From Diatrype stigma (lineage: Eukaryota; Ascomycota; Sordariomycetes; Xylariales; Diatrypaceae): 64,000 nt of DNA. Position 1 is the stretch's first letter. Each line of letters opens with the position of its first letter. The position numbers were made by a program, and so were the translations under genes. Positions 25,886 through 34,459 of this stretch are shown in pieces. Location of the stretch: the NCBI GenBank assembly GCA_022225965.2, contig JAKJXP020000012.1, forward strand, positions 124,001-188,000, written 5' to 3'. The notes under the pieces are model-generated. The model worked only from the letters and a program-made list of their open reading frames with translations. It was not told the DNA's origin and searched no databases.

Positions 25886-27061
25886 ATGCTCCCAAATTCC
25901 ACTGCAAGTATTGTGTTCCGAGCCGACCACGGAGAAAGCATTCTTGTTTTCACACGGATGATGGATCATTATCTAACTTCTCGTAGTTCCCGGAACTACC
26001 ATCAATCGGCGAGGGGCCGAGCGGCTCCCTCGCGGGTTCCGAGTTACCACGCAGATGTGACGAGCTCACCTCAGCATCTCTCCAGGGATATTCGAGATTT
26101 CGCTCTGAATGCTGTAAGTGTCATATATTCGGCTGTACTTCCATCGTCCTTACTGAAGTTATATGATAAGGATCAGTATGGGTTCTCGAATCCGAGTATT
26201 GGTGTGTTCCACACGACGCACCCATCACCCTTGCCTAGCATCCCTCTTCCAGAGAACTTCGCGAATCGCTATATGAACCTATCTCAAGCAGCTTTGGGAA
26301 CTGCACAACCTCTCCGCAGTTATACCTCTAGTGATCCCACCCTCTACGGGGTTGACATAGCCCATCATTTAGCTCGCCAACCATCGCACTCTCAAGTGTA
26401 TCCCGCTTCCGGCCCCAGTCCATGGGAATATGCTATAGGGCATTTCCCTGATCTCGATAGCCATCCAAACCTTGGAGCCAACACAAACGCATTGATGTCT
26501 GAAGTTCCAACTGGAGGCATGCTTCCCATGGCCCCCACGACATTCCAGACATTCCAGACAGGGAGCCAACAACTCGGTGGCTTAGATGAAGTTGAGGTGA
26601 ATGCGGAGCATCTAGCCGACACATCCTTCAACCCGGTCATAAGCCAGCATTTGTACCAGTCCAATAGCGACGCCGGGACACCAACTCAGAGACATAGGCC
26701 CATCAGGAGCCGGGCCTCTAGGTATGATAATACTGGCACCCTGACAACCTTACCTCAGCCCACTACAAATTATCCCGATAATCGTTCACTAATTGCAGTG
26801 GTCACTAGACGCCGCAAAGTCAACCACCCAAGGCTCTACCAGTGTAACCTCTCCGGCTGTCGCGATACCTTCACTCTCGAGAAGGATCTAGAACGCCACC
26901 AGCTCTTCGCGCAGGTGCATGTTGACGGGTGGCAGCCGGACGCGGAGGTTCCAGTACTCATCTGCAGCGAGCGTAGCTGCAGGAGCTACGGCAAGGTCTT
27001 CAGCCGCCAGGACAACTATGATAGACATGTCCGGACAGTTCACGGAAGGTTTTCATTGTAA
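25886..27061 (+). CDS. C2H2 zinc-finger protein, putative transcription factor
   Basis: The open frame encodes 391 aa. The first 270 residues are polar and low in order. The C-terminus has two zinc fingers: YQCNLSGCRDTF with His-x6-His (about residues 325-350) and CSERSCRSYGKVF followed by RQDNYDRHVRTVH (about 363-388). The second matches the RxDNxxRHxRxxH helix common in fungal C2H2 factors. A better start may be the Met-Met pair at 25958-25963. A GTAAGT at 26114, a CTGA branch-like site and CAG at 26174-26176 could form a 63-bp in-frame intron; whether it is spliced is undecided. Target genes are unknown. The gene lies 800 bp from the RIP block. Confidence 0.75.
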   Translation: MLPNSTASIVFRADHGESILVFTRMMDHYLTSRSSRNYHQSARGRAAPSRVPSYHADVTSSPQHLSRDIRDFALNAVSVIYSAVLPSSLLKLYDKDQYGFSNPSIGVFHTTHPSPLPSIPLPENFANRYMNLSQAALGTAQPLRSYTSSDPTLYGVDIAHHLARQPSHSQVYPASGPSPWEYAIGHFPDLDSHPNLGANTNALMSEVPTGGMLPMAPTTFQTFQTGSQQLGGLDEVEVNAEHLADTSFNPVISQHLYQSNSDAGTPTQRHRPIRSRASRYDNTGTLTTLPQPTTNYPDNRSLIAVVTRRRKVNHPRLYQCNLSGCRDTFTLEKDLERHQLFAQVHVDGWQPDAEVPVLICSERSCRSYGKVFSRQDNYDRHVRTVHGRFSL

Positions 27062-27526
27062 TAGGAGTGCTAAAATCTTGTGCTTGGAAGTTCTAGCGTG
27101 GCGTTTTATAGTTGGGTGGATTGGGTGTTATGCGAATGGGAAGGGAGTGCGGTAAGCAAGCCTGTAACTAGTTTGTTCTTTGTGATTTTATTGAAGCCAG
27201 TGACTTTTATAAGGGGAAAAACGTGGCACTATTCCTGTTCTTTTCTATACGATGGTTCGAATATGCGAGTGTTCGTACAGTAAGATATATAGTTGATTTC
27301 GGGTCTACAAATATTCGAAAAGGATACAATAGCACAGAAACGTCACGCTGCTTCTATATTCACATGAAATACTTAAGGTCTCATTTCCTATCCTTCATCG
27401 GAAGGGCCACACGCGATCCATCGCCATCCTTCTACTCGGAGGAAGTCGCACCGTAAGTAGCGGAATAAACACCAAGATTATCCCGTCGAATACCCCACAG
27501 TTCCACCCACAGTCGCACACCTCAAC
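27062..27526. other. Spacer between convergent genes
   Basis: The 465 bp between the C2H2 gene and the GST gene should carry both 3' UTRs. Nothing else is visible. Confidence 0.5.
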
Positions 27527-28290
27527 TCAGCCCCTGACCCCCGTCTCGCACATCTTCAAGGGCCCAAACGCATCCAGGAACTCCTTCGTGGCAGCCAGGT
27601 CCTGGACGTACGCGACCGTGTTCGGGATCTTCGCGCGCATCTCGGCGCCGATGAAGGAGGTGAAGAGCGGGATCAGGGCGCCGGTGACCATGACGTCCGC
27701 GAGCGTGATCTCCGGGCCCCCCATCAGGTACCTCGTCTTCTCCCCGGCCGTCGCGTTCGTAGTCAGGGCGTGCTCGACCTTGCCGAAGGCGCGCTCGGCG
27801 GACGCGAGGTGCTGGTTGCAGCGCCCCTCGTCGTAGGGGAGCAGCTTCATGAGGCACATGACGATGAGGGGCAGCAGGTTGGAGACGAGCTCCGTCTCGG
27901 CGAAGAAGACCCACTCGGCGATGCGCGCCTGGGTCTTGATGTCGCCTGCGGGCCCCAGCAGCTGTGCCGCCCGCGGCCCCGCCGCCGCCAGGTACTGGCA
28001 GATGGCGCCGCCCTCGGCCAGGCAGAAGCCGTCGGCGCACTCGAGCGCGGGCACCTTGCCCATGGGGAACTTGGCCAGGTACTCGGGCGTCTTGTTCGTC
28101 ACGGCCATCTGGAAGTCAGGGGCTTCGATCACTTCTAGCCCGTTTAGCGCTGCGACGACTTGGGCCTGGTGGCGGCGGTGGTTAGTCCCCGGAGTATTGG
28201 GGATAGGTTGTGGGAAGTGGATGAGTTGATACTTACGCGGTGCACCCGGAAGTGGCCGGGGTACGAGTAGATCTTGCCGAAGGGTGCCAT
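27527..28290 (-). CDS. Glutathione transferase of the EF1B-gamma-like type
   Basis: There are two exons, 28237-28290 and 27527-28165, separated by a 71-bp intron (GTAAGT..CAG, phase 0); the protein is 230 aa. The N-terminal thioredoxin-fold half starts MAPFGKIYSYPGHFRVHRAQ, as in the N-terminal domain of elongation factor 1B-gamma. It has FPMGKVPALE (cis-Pro loop) and AEGGAICQYL in place of the usual ESxAI glutathione-gamma-glutamyl motif. The rest is the all-helical GST C-domain. The roughly 160-aa EF1G C-terminal domain of true EF1B-gamma is absent, so this is a stand-alone GST, probably in detoxification or thiol conjugation. It is very GC-rich with C-ending codons. An LTR element sits 485 bp upstream of its start. 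Confidence 0.88.
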
Positions 28291-28775
28291 GGTGATGAGG
28301 GTATGGGGTCGCTTGGTTGCTTATTAGAAATGCGGTGTCGATGTTGCAATTTTCTCTCTAGATGACAACAGGGTTGAATAACCTTGCTATGTAGTCTCAA
28401 CACTTGGGATTTGTCAACAGAGAGTGAAAGGCCGAATATATATAGTCTAAGTGTAGGTATTATCCAGAAAAACAATAAAATATATCCCTCCCGTAAAACA
28501 TAAGGGGGGAGAAGCCCCCAATATATAGTGTCGCTGGTGGGTCACCGCTACTATAATGCGCTATCTTACATAATGCTATGACATCCCCTGGGAGATTCCA
28601 TCTATGGTTTTTCTCCCCCTCCCAGATCTACACATTTCTAAGAAGCGGTTATCGGTTACATTACTAGTGTTAGTCGTTAATGTATATGCCTGCCGGCATA
28701 ACCACCTGCAGTTGCAAGGAACATTCTGGATATCCACACACATATCTATGCATATATGGGCCTATATCAAAACCC
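28291..28775. other. GST promoter region up to the LTR insertion
   Basis: This is the 485-bp upstream region of the GST gene. It contains AATATATATAG at about 28435-28445, a possible TATA element. No gene is present. It ends at the LTR of the next element. Confidence 0.5.
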
Positions 28776-28969
28776 TGTGGATCCAGGAATTCGGAAATTC
28801 CTCGGTTTCTGAGGGGGCGGACAATACCTATAGATAATTGTAATTCGAACGCACACCTACAATTAGCTAGAGAATACAACAACAGAGTCCGGAACCTTTA
28901 ATTATCCTAAGTGAATTACTTATAGCAGTAATTCCCTAGGGATACGGAGAATCCGGGCCAGGAAGCACA
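28776..28969 (+). repeat. 5' LTR of the compact element
   Basis: This 194-bp LTR is about 97% identical to the 3' copy. The small divergence indicates a recent insertion. Its 3' third matches, in reverse complement, the terminal 80 bp of the decayed LTR at 19570. Confidence 0.9.
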
Positions 28970-29039
28970 AAAAGCTTTTTGTGTAGGCTAACGCTAACAA
29001 TACACCTTTGTTTTTTCCCCCTTATTCTTTTCCGCCATT

Positions 29040-29470
29040 GTGCAACCGGAAAGAACCCCGCAGGCCTTCGGGCACCAGCCCTTGGGCACCAGCAAAACCA
29101 GCCCGACGGCACCATCGTGAAATCCTTCGCGCCAGCCAGAAGGCATCCAGCTTTTGAAGGCCATCCAGCTTTCGAAAGCAACAGACCGACGGCTTCATCG
29201 CGAGATCTTCGTGCCAGCCAGAAGCCATCAGCGGAAAGCCGCCAGCCGGAGGGCATCACCACTCGAACCAGCCAAAGGGCACCAGCTCGATACCCGCCAT
29301 TAACCAAAGGGTATTATCACCACACACCAGCTTTGAAGGCGCCATTGTATACCCATTAACAGTATACACCAGCCGGAGGGCACCATCTCGATACCTTCAC
29401 CACTTCCCGGAGGGTATTACCATATACCAAACCCCTTGGGTTACCACTTAGATACCATCGTATCTAGCCA
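29040..29470 (+). repeat. Degenerate CCAGCC-rGGGCA repeats in the element leader
   Basis: Between the 5' LTR and the open frame, units resembling CCAGCCGGAGGGCACCA recur about eight times with irregular spacing (for example near 29078, 29130, 29215, 29245, 29270 and 29370). They are often joined to CTCGATACC. They are not in a long open frame and may be an RNA packaging or structural leader. Confidence 0.6.
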
Positions 29471-29481
29471 GTCCATTGAAA

Positions 29482-30273
29482 ATGGACCATCAAAGGGGGC
29501 GTAACTGGTGGCCGCTATTCCCGGAAGATCCCTATCGCCTACCGGTGGTTTATCAAGATCCACCACCAGTGGTTCATCAAGATCCACCACCAATGGCCCG
29601 TCAAGATACTACGGATTTATCCGCCATCCATTCGGCCGAGGACCTGCTTCGGGAGCTTCACGAATTCCGCCTACCTTATCAAAATTGGTACAATAATGAC
29701 AAGGACGGCGCCTACGTTACTTGGGGTGAAATGGACCGTATCCTCAAGCTTCTAGCAGAGATTATCGTCACCACTCCCCAACAGCCACAACCAGACAATT
29801 CGAGCCCGACCCCTCGAACACCAGACAATTCGAGCCCTCACCCTCGAATACCCTCTCCAACACCTTCATCCAAACCGACAATACCCTCGTCCTCCAGACC
29901 ACCCTCTCCGAACCCTCGTACCTGCCGCAGCTGCCGTACGCAATACAGCTCCGGCAACGAGCTGTTCCGTCACCTTCGTGACGGCTGTCCCTCCCGAGGG
30001 AAGCCAGGCGGCAGAAGCCAGAAAAAGAACCATTCGGAAGAAGGGGGTGGGTTGGATAACAACAGCTTGGAAAACAACAGCTTGGAAAGCAACAGCTTGG
30101 ATGGCACCGAAGGGGGCGTTCATTGTACAGGAGAAGCACCACCCCAGAAGCATGGCAGCACGTCTACGATTTCCAGGGCCTGCCGTTACTGCCATACAAA
30201 TTTCTGCAGTAACAACGCTTTGCACAAGCACCTGAAGACAGGCTGCCATGCCGCTTCAAAGAAATACTCCTAG
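29482..30273 (+). CDS. C2HC double zinc-finger protein encoded by the LTR element
   Basis: The protein is 263 aa from ATG at 29482; it is complete and undamaged. Residues about 20-45 repeat a QDPPPV unit; about 47-95 form an acidic, helical segment with aromatic residues; about 97-145 are Pro/Ser/Thr-rich. Two identical-spacing fingers follow: C-x2-C-x12-H-x4-C at about 150-171 (CRSCRTQYSSGNELFRHLRD, then GC) and again at about 235-256 (CRYCHTNF, NNALHKHL). Between them is a tandem NNSLE repeat. The spacing is that of C2H2 fingers with a final Cys, not a retroviral zinc knuckle (x2-x4-x4). From memory, similar fingers occur in some fungal LTR polyproteins, so this may be a trimmed Gag/Pol piece. 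Its function is unknown. Confidence 0.75.
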   Translation: MDHQRGRNWWPLFPEDPYRLPVVYQDPPPVVHQDPPPMARQDTTDLSAIHSAEDLLRELHEFRLPYQNWYNNDKDGAYVTWGEMDRILKLLAEIIVTTPQQPQPDNSSPTPRTPDNSSPHPRIPSPTPSSKPTIPSSSRPPSPNPRTCRSCRTQYSSGNELFRHLRDGCPSRGKPGGRSQKKNHSEEGGGLDNNSLENNSLESNSLDGTEGGVHCTGEAPPQKHGSTSTISRACRYCHTNFCSNNALHKHLKTGCHAASKKYS

Positions 30274-30521
30274 TACATGAAAGCCAACTACAGCCCCTTC
30301 CTAACAGCCCAGCTGTTGCCCAGCAGTAGCCCAGCTGCTGCCCAGCAGTTACCGCCCAGCTACTGTTGTTTCCAACAGTCCCTACAATTCCTATACCCTA
30401 CCCCTATACTCCAAGCCCCTGTAATCGTCAAGCTAGGTGGGAGGTCAAATTCCGTTAGGTCTGGAAGGGAAGGAAATTGTTGAGAATGATCGGGGACGAT
30501 CATTGGAAAGAAGGGGGATAT

Positions 30522-30716
30522 TGTGGATCCAGGAATTCGGAAATTCCTCGGTTTCTGAGAGGGGGCGGACAATGCCTATAGATAATTGTAATTCGAACGC
30601 ACACCTACAATTAGCTAGAGAAGACAACAACAGAGTCCGGAACCTTCAATTATCCTAAGTGAATTACCTATAGCAGTAATTCCTAGGGATACGGAGAATC
30701 CGGGCCAGGAAGCACA
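30522..30716 (+). repeat. 3' LTR of the compact element
   Basis: This 195-bp LTR directly follows the purine tract and is followed by ACCC/AACCC. Confidence 0.9.
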
Positions 30717-30720
30717 ACCC

Positions 30721-31595
30721 TGTGATTACTATTATAGATGAAGTAGAAAAGGTTCTGCAAGCTTTGTGATAGCTTCGGACTTTATGCGCATCCCAGTACC
30801 GGCCGCAGGTATCTATTCGATATACATTGAAAAGAAGGGCCAAATATATGTAAACAATCTTGTACTCGAAAGTCTCCGATCACAATTCGTATATGTTTGT
30901 TAGTCTAGTGATTAAATGACGAACTTGGCATCCTTTTTTTAAGGGGTAACTAAAAATTATACGGGTGTTCATCTGTTATCCACTTTCCCCGCTTAGGAAG
31001 TACAATAAAAGGGTGAAATATACCTACCACAGGATGATTATTAATCCAAGCTAGTCAACCAGTCAACGTAGCGATTGGTAATCTCGGTGGGACCATCAAG
31101 CCGAATAATATAACACTGCCGAGCTTAAAAGTAGCCGAGCTGGTCATGCAAAAACTATGGAACATACCTGTCGTCGTTGCCTGACCGGGTTCTAAACTTA
31201 AGAACGGGGATTCTCCCGAAAGTCAAGGTATGGTGTTTCCAATGCCGTTATATCGCCCCAGTGGGTAGCTTCTCAGGTTGAGAGCCCCTTATCTCCCAGA
31301 TAAGGGGTTCTCAACTACAAGAGACTATAGATATACCTATACGAACAGTGCTACTTGTTCACGAATTCACGGAATGATATTATGCAACATAGGTCAGAAG
31401 AAGACAAATTCGGAAACTATTCATATTGTTTATATGGTATCTACTCTTCTCTCCAGGGATGTGACAGGGGGGTAACAGCCCTCGTGTGACAAAGGACTAT
31501 AAATACAGCTACATCTGCTGCACTCGGTCTCGACTGTCACTCATTTCTCTTACCAATCTCCTCCTGGCGCCCTTGCAAATTCGATCCTGCACGAA
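30721..31595. other. Spacer with a strong hairpin
   Basis: No gene is supported. It contains the palindrome at 31277-31315, listed separately. The 3' UTR of the RING-like gene enters from the right. Confidence 0.5.
31277..31315. repeat. 18-bp inverted repeat with 3-nt loop
   Basis: The left arm GTTGAGAGCCCCTTATCT and the right arm AGATAAGGGGTTCTCAAC pair at 17 of 18 positions around CCC. No T-run follows, so it is not a Pol III-type terminator. It lies 280 bp beyond the stop of the RING-like gene. Confidence 0.75.
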
Positions 31596-32225
31596 CTACG
31601 GGTTGCGGAAGCTGGAGACGCCATCGAATGGACGATCGGATGGCTCCCTTCGCAGAACGGGCGGTGCCAGACCACCTCGGTCGATCAATCCAACCGACAC
31701 AGCCCCACGCCTAAGACGCGGGAACGGCGGCGGCTGCGGCGGCTGCGTCTCCGGCTGAGTCCGCGGCTGCGTCCTCCGTTCCCATGGCGGCGGCCGCTGC
31801 AACAGCGCCTTGAGCTCCTTGATCTCCTCGTGCTGGTCGCGTGAGTCGGCATCGCCGAACAGGTCCAGCATGGTGAACCCCTCCGGGCCGAATGGGTTCC
31901 GTCTGCAGGTCGGGCATGACCTATTCCCGTAGAGCCACTTGTGGACGCATCGGTAGCCGAAGGCGTGGCCGCATGGGAGGACGGCGTAGGCCTCGTGGGT
32001 GGCACGGGTGCGCTGGGTCTTGTAGTGGTTCGTGAGGGCGAGGTTGCGGTCCTGGCAGATCCCGCACGGTATCGCGAAGACGACATAGTACGTGTCGGGC
32101 TGGTTCTTCAGTTTGCCCTCGTCGTCGAAGAACTCGAGGATCTGGTGGATGTTGTTAGTCTCCACCTTTCGTGGTTCATCGGCGGCGTAAGAGTGGAAGT
32201 GGATCTGCTCCGTTTGGTGATCCAT
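31596..32225 (-). CDS. Small RING-like protein, putative E3 ubiquitin ligase
   Basis: This single-exon frame encodes 209 aa. Residues about 53-110 form a RING-type module: CGIC, then LPCGHAFGYRCVHKWL, then SCPTCR. In the C-x-H-x2-C-x2-C core the fifth ligand is Gly (HAFGYRC), a variant frequent in fungal RING-like proteins. Zinc binding at the second site may therefore differ. The N-terminal 50 residues are acidic and hydrophilic; the C-terminal third is Pro/Arg/Gln-rich. Role as a ligase is inferred from the fold only. The start ATG at 32223-32225 is the first in frame. Confidence 0.75.
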   Translation of the reverse strand: MDHQTEQIHFHSYAADEPRKVETNNIHQILEFFDDEGKLKNQPDTYYVVFAIPCGICQDRNLALTNHYKTQRTRATHEAYAVLPCGHAFGYRCVHKWLYGNRSCPTCRRNPFGPEGFTMLDLFGDADSRDQHEEIKELKALLQRPPPWERRTQPRTQPETQPPQPPPFPRLRRGAVSVGLIDRGGLAPPVLRREPSDRPFDGVSSFRNP

Positions 32226-32792
32226 CTTGGGTTAGTAGTATGCGGTTGATAATATGGTCAGATATATGGCGCTATTTGTTTTTGTTAGATCTGGTTTGTG
32301 GTTTGAGATGGTGGAATTCATTACACAAAGCTGGATATAGTACGGTAATATATATGCGGGTGTATCTGTTTCGAGGTTACTGAACATGGCTGCTGTATAG
32401 AATGTTCTATAATAAGTGTAGTGTTTAAAGGCATGCATACGCCGTATCTGTGCGGCTGAGTTGTGCTTCAACAATTGCTTTGTATGGATTTAGCATGAAG
32501 AGGGCCACAATGAGTAGCGAGCAATGACGGAAGTGTTATTAGTAACAAAGGGGTTGACGGCATGCATTCCAACTTAGCACTCATGCAAAAGATCTGGACG
32601 AATATGATCAATCATATCATCGCGGCTCCAGTGAATCACCCGAACAACTATACCTAGGATTAACTTAATATAATATGGTAAGCTATCATTACTCCTTTCC
32701 CTTTCACAACCCCTATTCTCTTACCTCCTTCATACCGCGGAAAGGCAAAACGATACATATGTAAAACCCATGCTCAAACAAGCACAATCCAC
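32226..32792. other. Spacer, promoter of the RING-like gene
   Basis: This is a 567-bp AT-leaning spacer. It holds the upstream region of the RING-like gene and the 3' end of the cupin gene. Nothing else is seen. Confidence 0.5.
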
Positions 32793-33601
32793 TCACTCCG
32801 GCACCTTCACCCACCCATCCTTCTCATTCTGTGCCTTGCTCCTGCGGCTCCACGCGGGCGCCACATCGACGCCGTCTTCCTCCTCCTGGTCCCCCTGCTC
32901 CTTGGTCGCGTGCACGGTCGTCGGCTTGTGCTCGGCCGGGCTGTACACCGTGTAGAGCAGGAGCGGCGTCGGGCCGGTGTTGACGAACTGGTGCTGCGTG
33001 CCCGCCGGCACGATCACCAGGTCGCCCGCCTTAACCGCCTGCTCCTTGCCGCCCACCTGCGCCAGCCCCGTCCCCGATGTGAACGTCAGGATCTGGTCTA
33101 CGGTATGGACCTGGGTGGTTTTCGTTTTTGTTACCGCTGGTCAGCAGAAAAAAAAAGGGGGGGGGGGGGTGGTGGCTATTACAAACTACCTACCTCGTCG
33201 CCGATATCCCCACCAACCGGAATGGTCATCAGCACCAGCTGGCTGTACAAGCCTACGCACGCATGCCTTTGTTAGTTGATCACCGGACCGGGGCAACGTC
33301 TCACAGCTCTGGTTCCGGTCCAGACGGAAAACAGCTCACCAGTCCACAGAACCCTGCGGAATTCGGCCGACTTGGACGGCAAGGCCGTCAGCATGTCCGG
33401 GAAATATTGCATCTCATGCTTGGGGCGCTCGCTTGACGGAGTGGGAAAGGCAGACATCTGGGACGAGCTGAAGCGCCGAGCACTCGCTTTGCTGGCAGAT
33501 CTGGTGGTGGTAAGGAACGCTGTTGCGTGGAGAGTAAGACGTGATTTCGGATAGGTGCGGACAGCGGCTCGCCCTACAATTTTCCAACCCGAGGGATTCA
33601 T
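32793..33601 (-). CDS. Cupin-domain protein with probable mitochondrial presequence
   Basis: There are three exons, 33340-33601, 33194-33252 and 32793-33110, with GT..AG introns of 87 and 83 bp; the protein is 212 aa. The first 48 residues are rich in Arg/Ser/Thr/Ala without acids and contain ARRFSSSQ, a typical matrix-processing context. A second Met (MSAFPTPSSE) starts the conserved part, so two products are possible. The cupin barrel spans about residues 85-175: PVGGDIGDEVHTVDQ (motif 1, His..Asp-Gln variant) and PAGTQHQFVNTG (motif 2). The C-terminal tail is acidic, then basic. The substrate is unknown. Intron 2 holds runs of about 13 C and 9 T (plus strand 33149-33170) upstream of a CTGAC branch site. 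Confidence 0.85.
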
Positions 33602-34459
33602 AAAGGGATGGTGGTTCTCGTGTTCTTGTATACAGGAAGATACTCGGAGGTTTCTTGTGGATAGGTCGCCAGCATCATAATATACAAAAGCTGGAGTCTA
33701 ATGTGCGGGGATGCCTCGGGCTGTTGTGATATCAATTGGACATCACACGCCGCCTCTTCCGATGACGACGGGAGATCTAGTCGCTTACATTGACAAGGCC
33801 GGTACTCCCTTCATATGATGTATTCAGCCATGACCGACCCCGCCAATCGCCCTCTGCTTGTGCTTGCGGCTTACTAACACATATCCCGCGGAAGATGGTC
33901 AACGTCACCACTACCCCTCGGGTTTCGGAGATGGATCGTGGAAACCTTAAAATAATTCCTGATTCGCCCGATTTGACACAGCAAGGTGCTGACTCATCAG
34001 AGCGAACAATTGACCCCTGGAGGAACAGTCTGGGACTATGGTTATTGGCAAAGAAGGAGGATGGGAAACCGAACACCGGACAAAAGGAAAGTTGAGTCGA
34101 GCCCCTATTAAGAATATCTGTTGGCCTTATATGAAAGACGTAAGTACCGGTAGTAATAGTAATTTACCCATAAAGCGAAGTCACAATGAGCTGAAGAAGG
34201 CCAAACTTGCTGTGTTAAGGGAAAAGCTTCTCAGGGGTATATCCATCCGATTTGTGAAAGCAATTTGCCTCGATACGAACGACGAAAAGCATCAACTACA
34301 TTCTAGTTTCCGAACCACATAGGAACACTCGAAAATGAAAAAACCAACATCAATCCCGCCATCTTGTCAGCGCACGGGCCATAGTTATCCATCAACCCCT
34401 GAACCCCTGAACCCCTTAATTACCCCGCCCCCTATCCCTCCAATCCGAAATAAAAGACC
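33602..34459. other. Spacer between cupin promoter and helicase 3' end
   Basis: This is 860 bp without a supportable gene; several open frames near 33780-34320 overlap on both strands and show no domain or codon bias. Confidence 0.5.

Larger units (their letters stand above)
28776..30716 (+). mobile_element. Compact intact LTR element (1.94 kb) carrying one C2HC-finger gene
   Basis: Two nearly identical direct repeats, 28776-28969 (194 bp) and 30522-30716 (195 bp), begin TGTGGATCC and end GCACA (TG..CA). I count five substitutions and two indels between them. The flanks are AACCC at 28771-28775 and AACCC at 30716-30720; because the LTR also ends in A, the target duplication is 4 or 5 bp. A polypurine tract (GGAAAGAAGGGGGA, about 30506-30519) precedes the right LTR, giving plus orientation. 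There is no protease, reverse transcriptase or integrase: the size fits a TRIM-like, non-autonomous element, but it has an open frame. There is no RIP. Confidence 0.88.
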
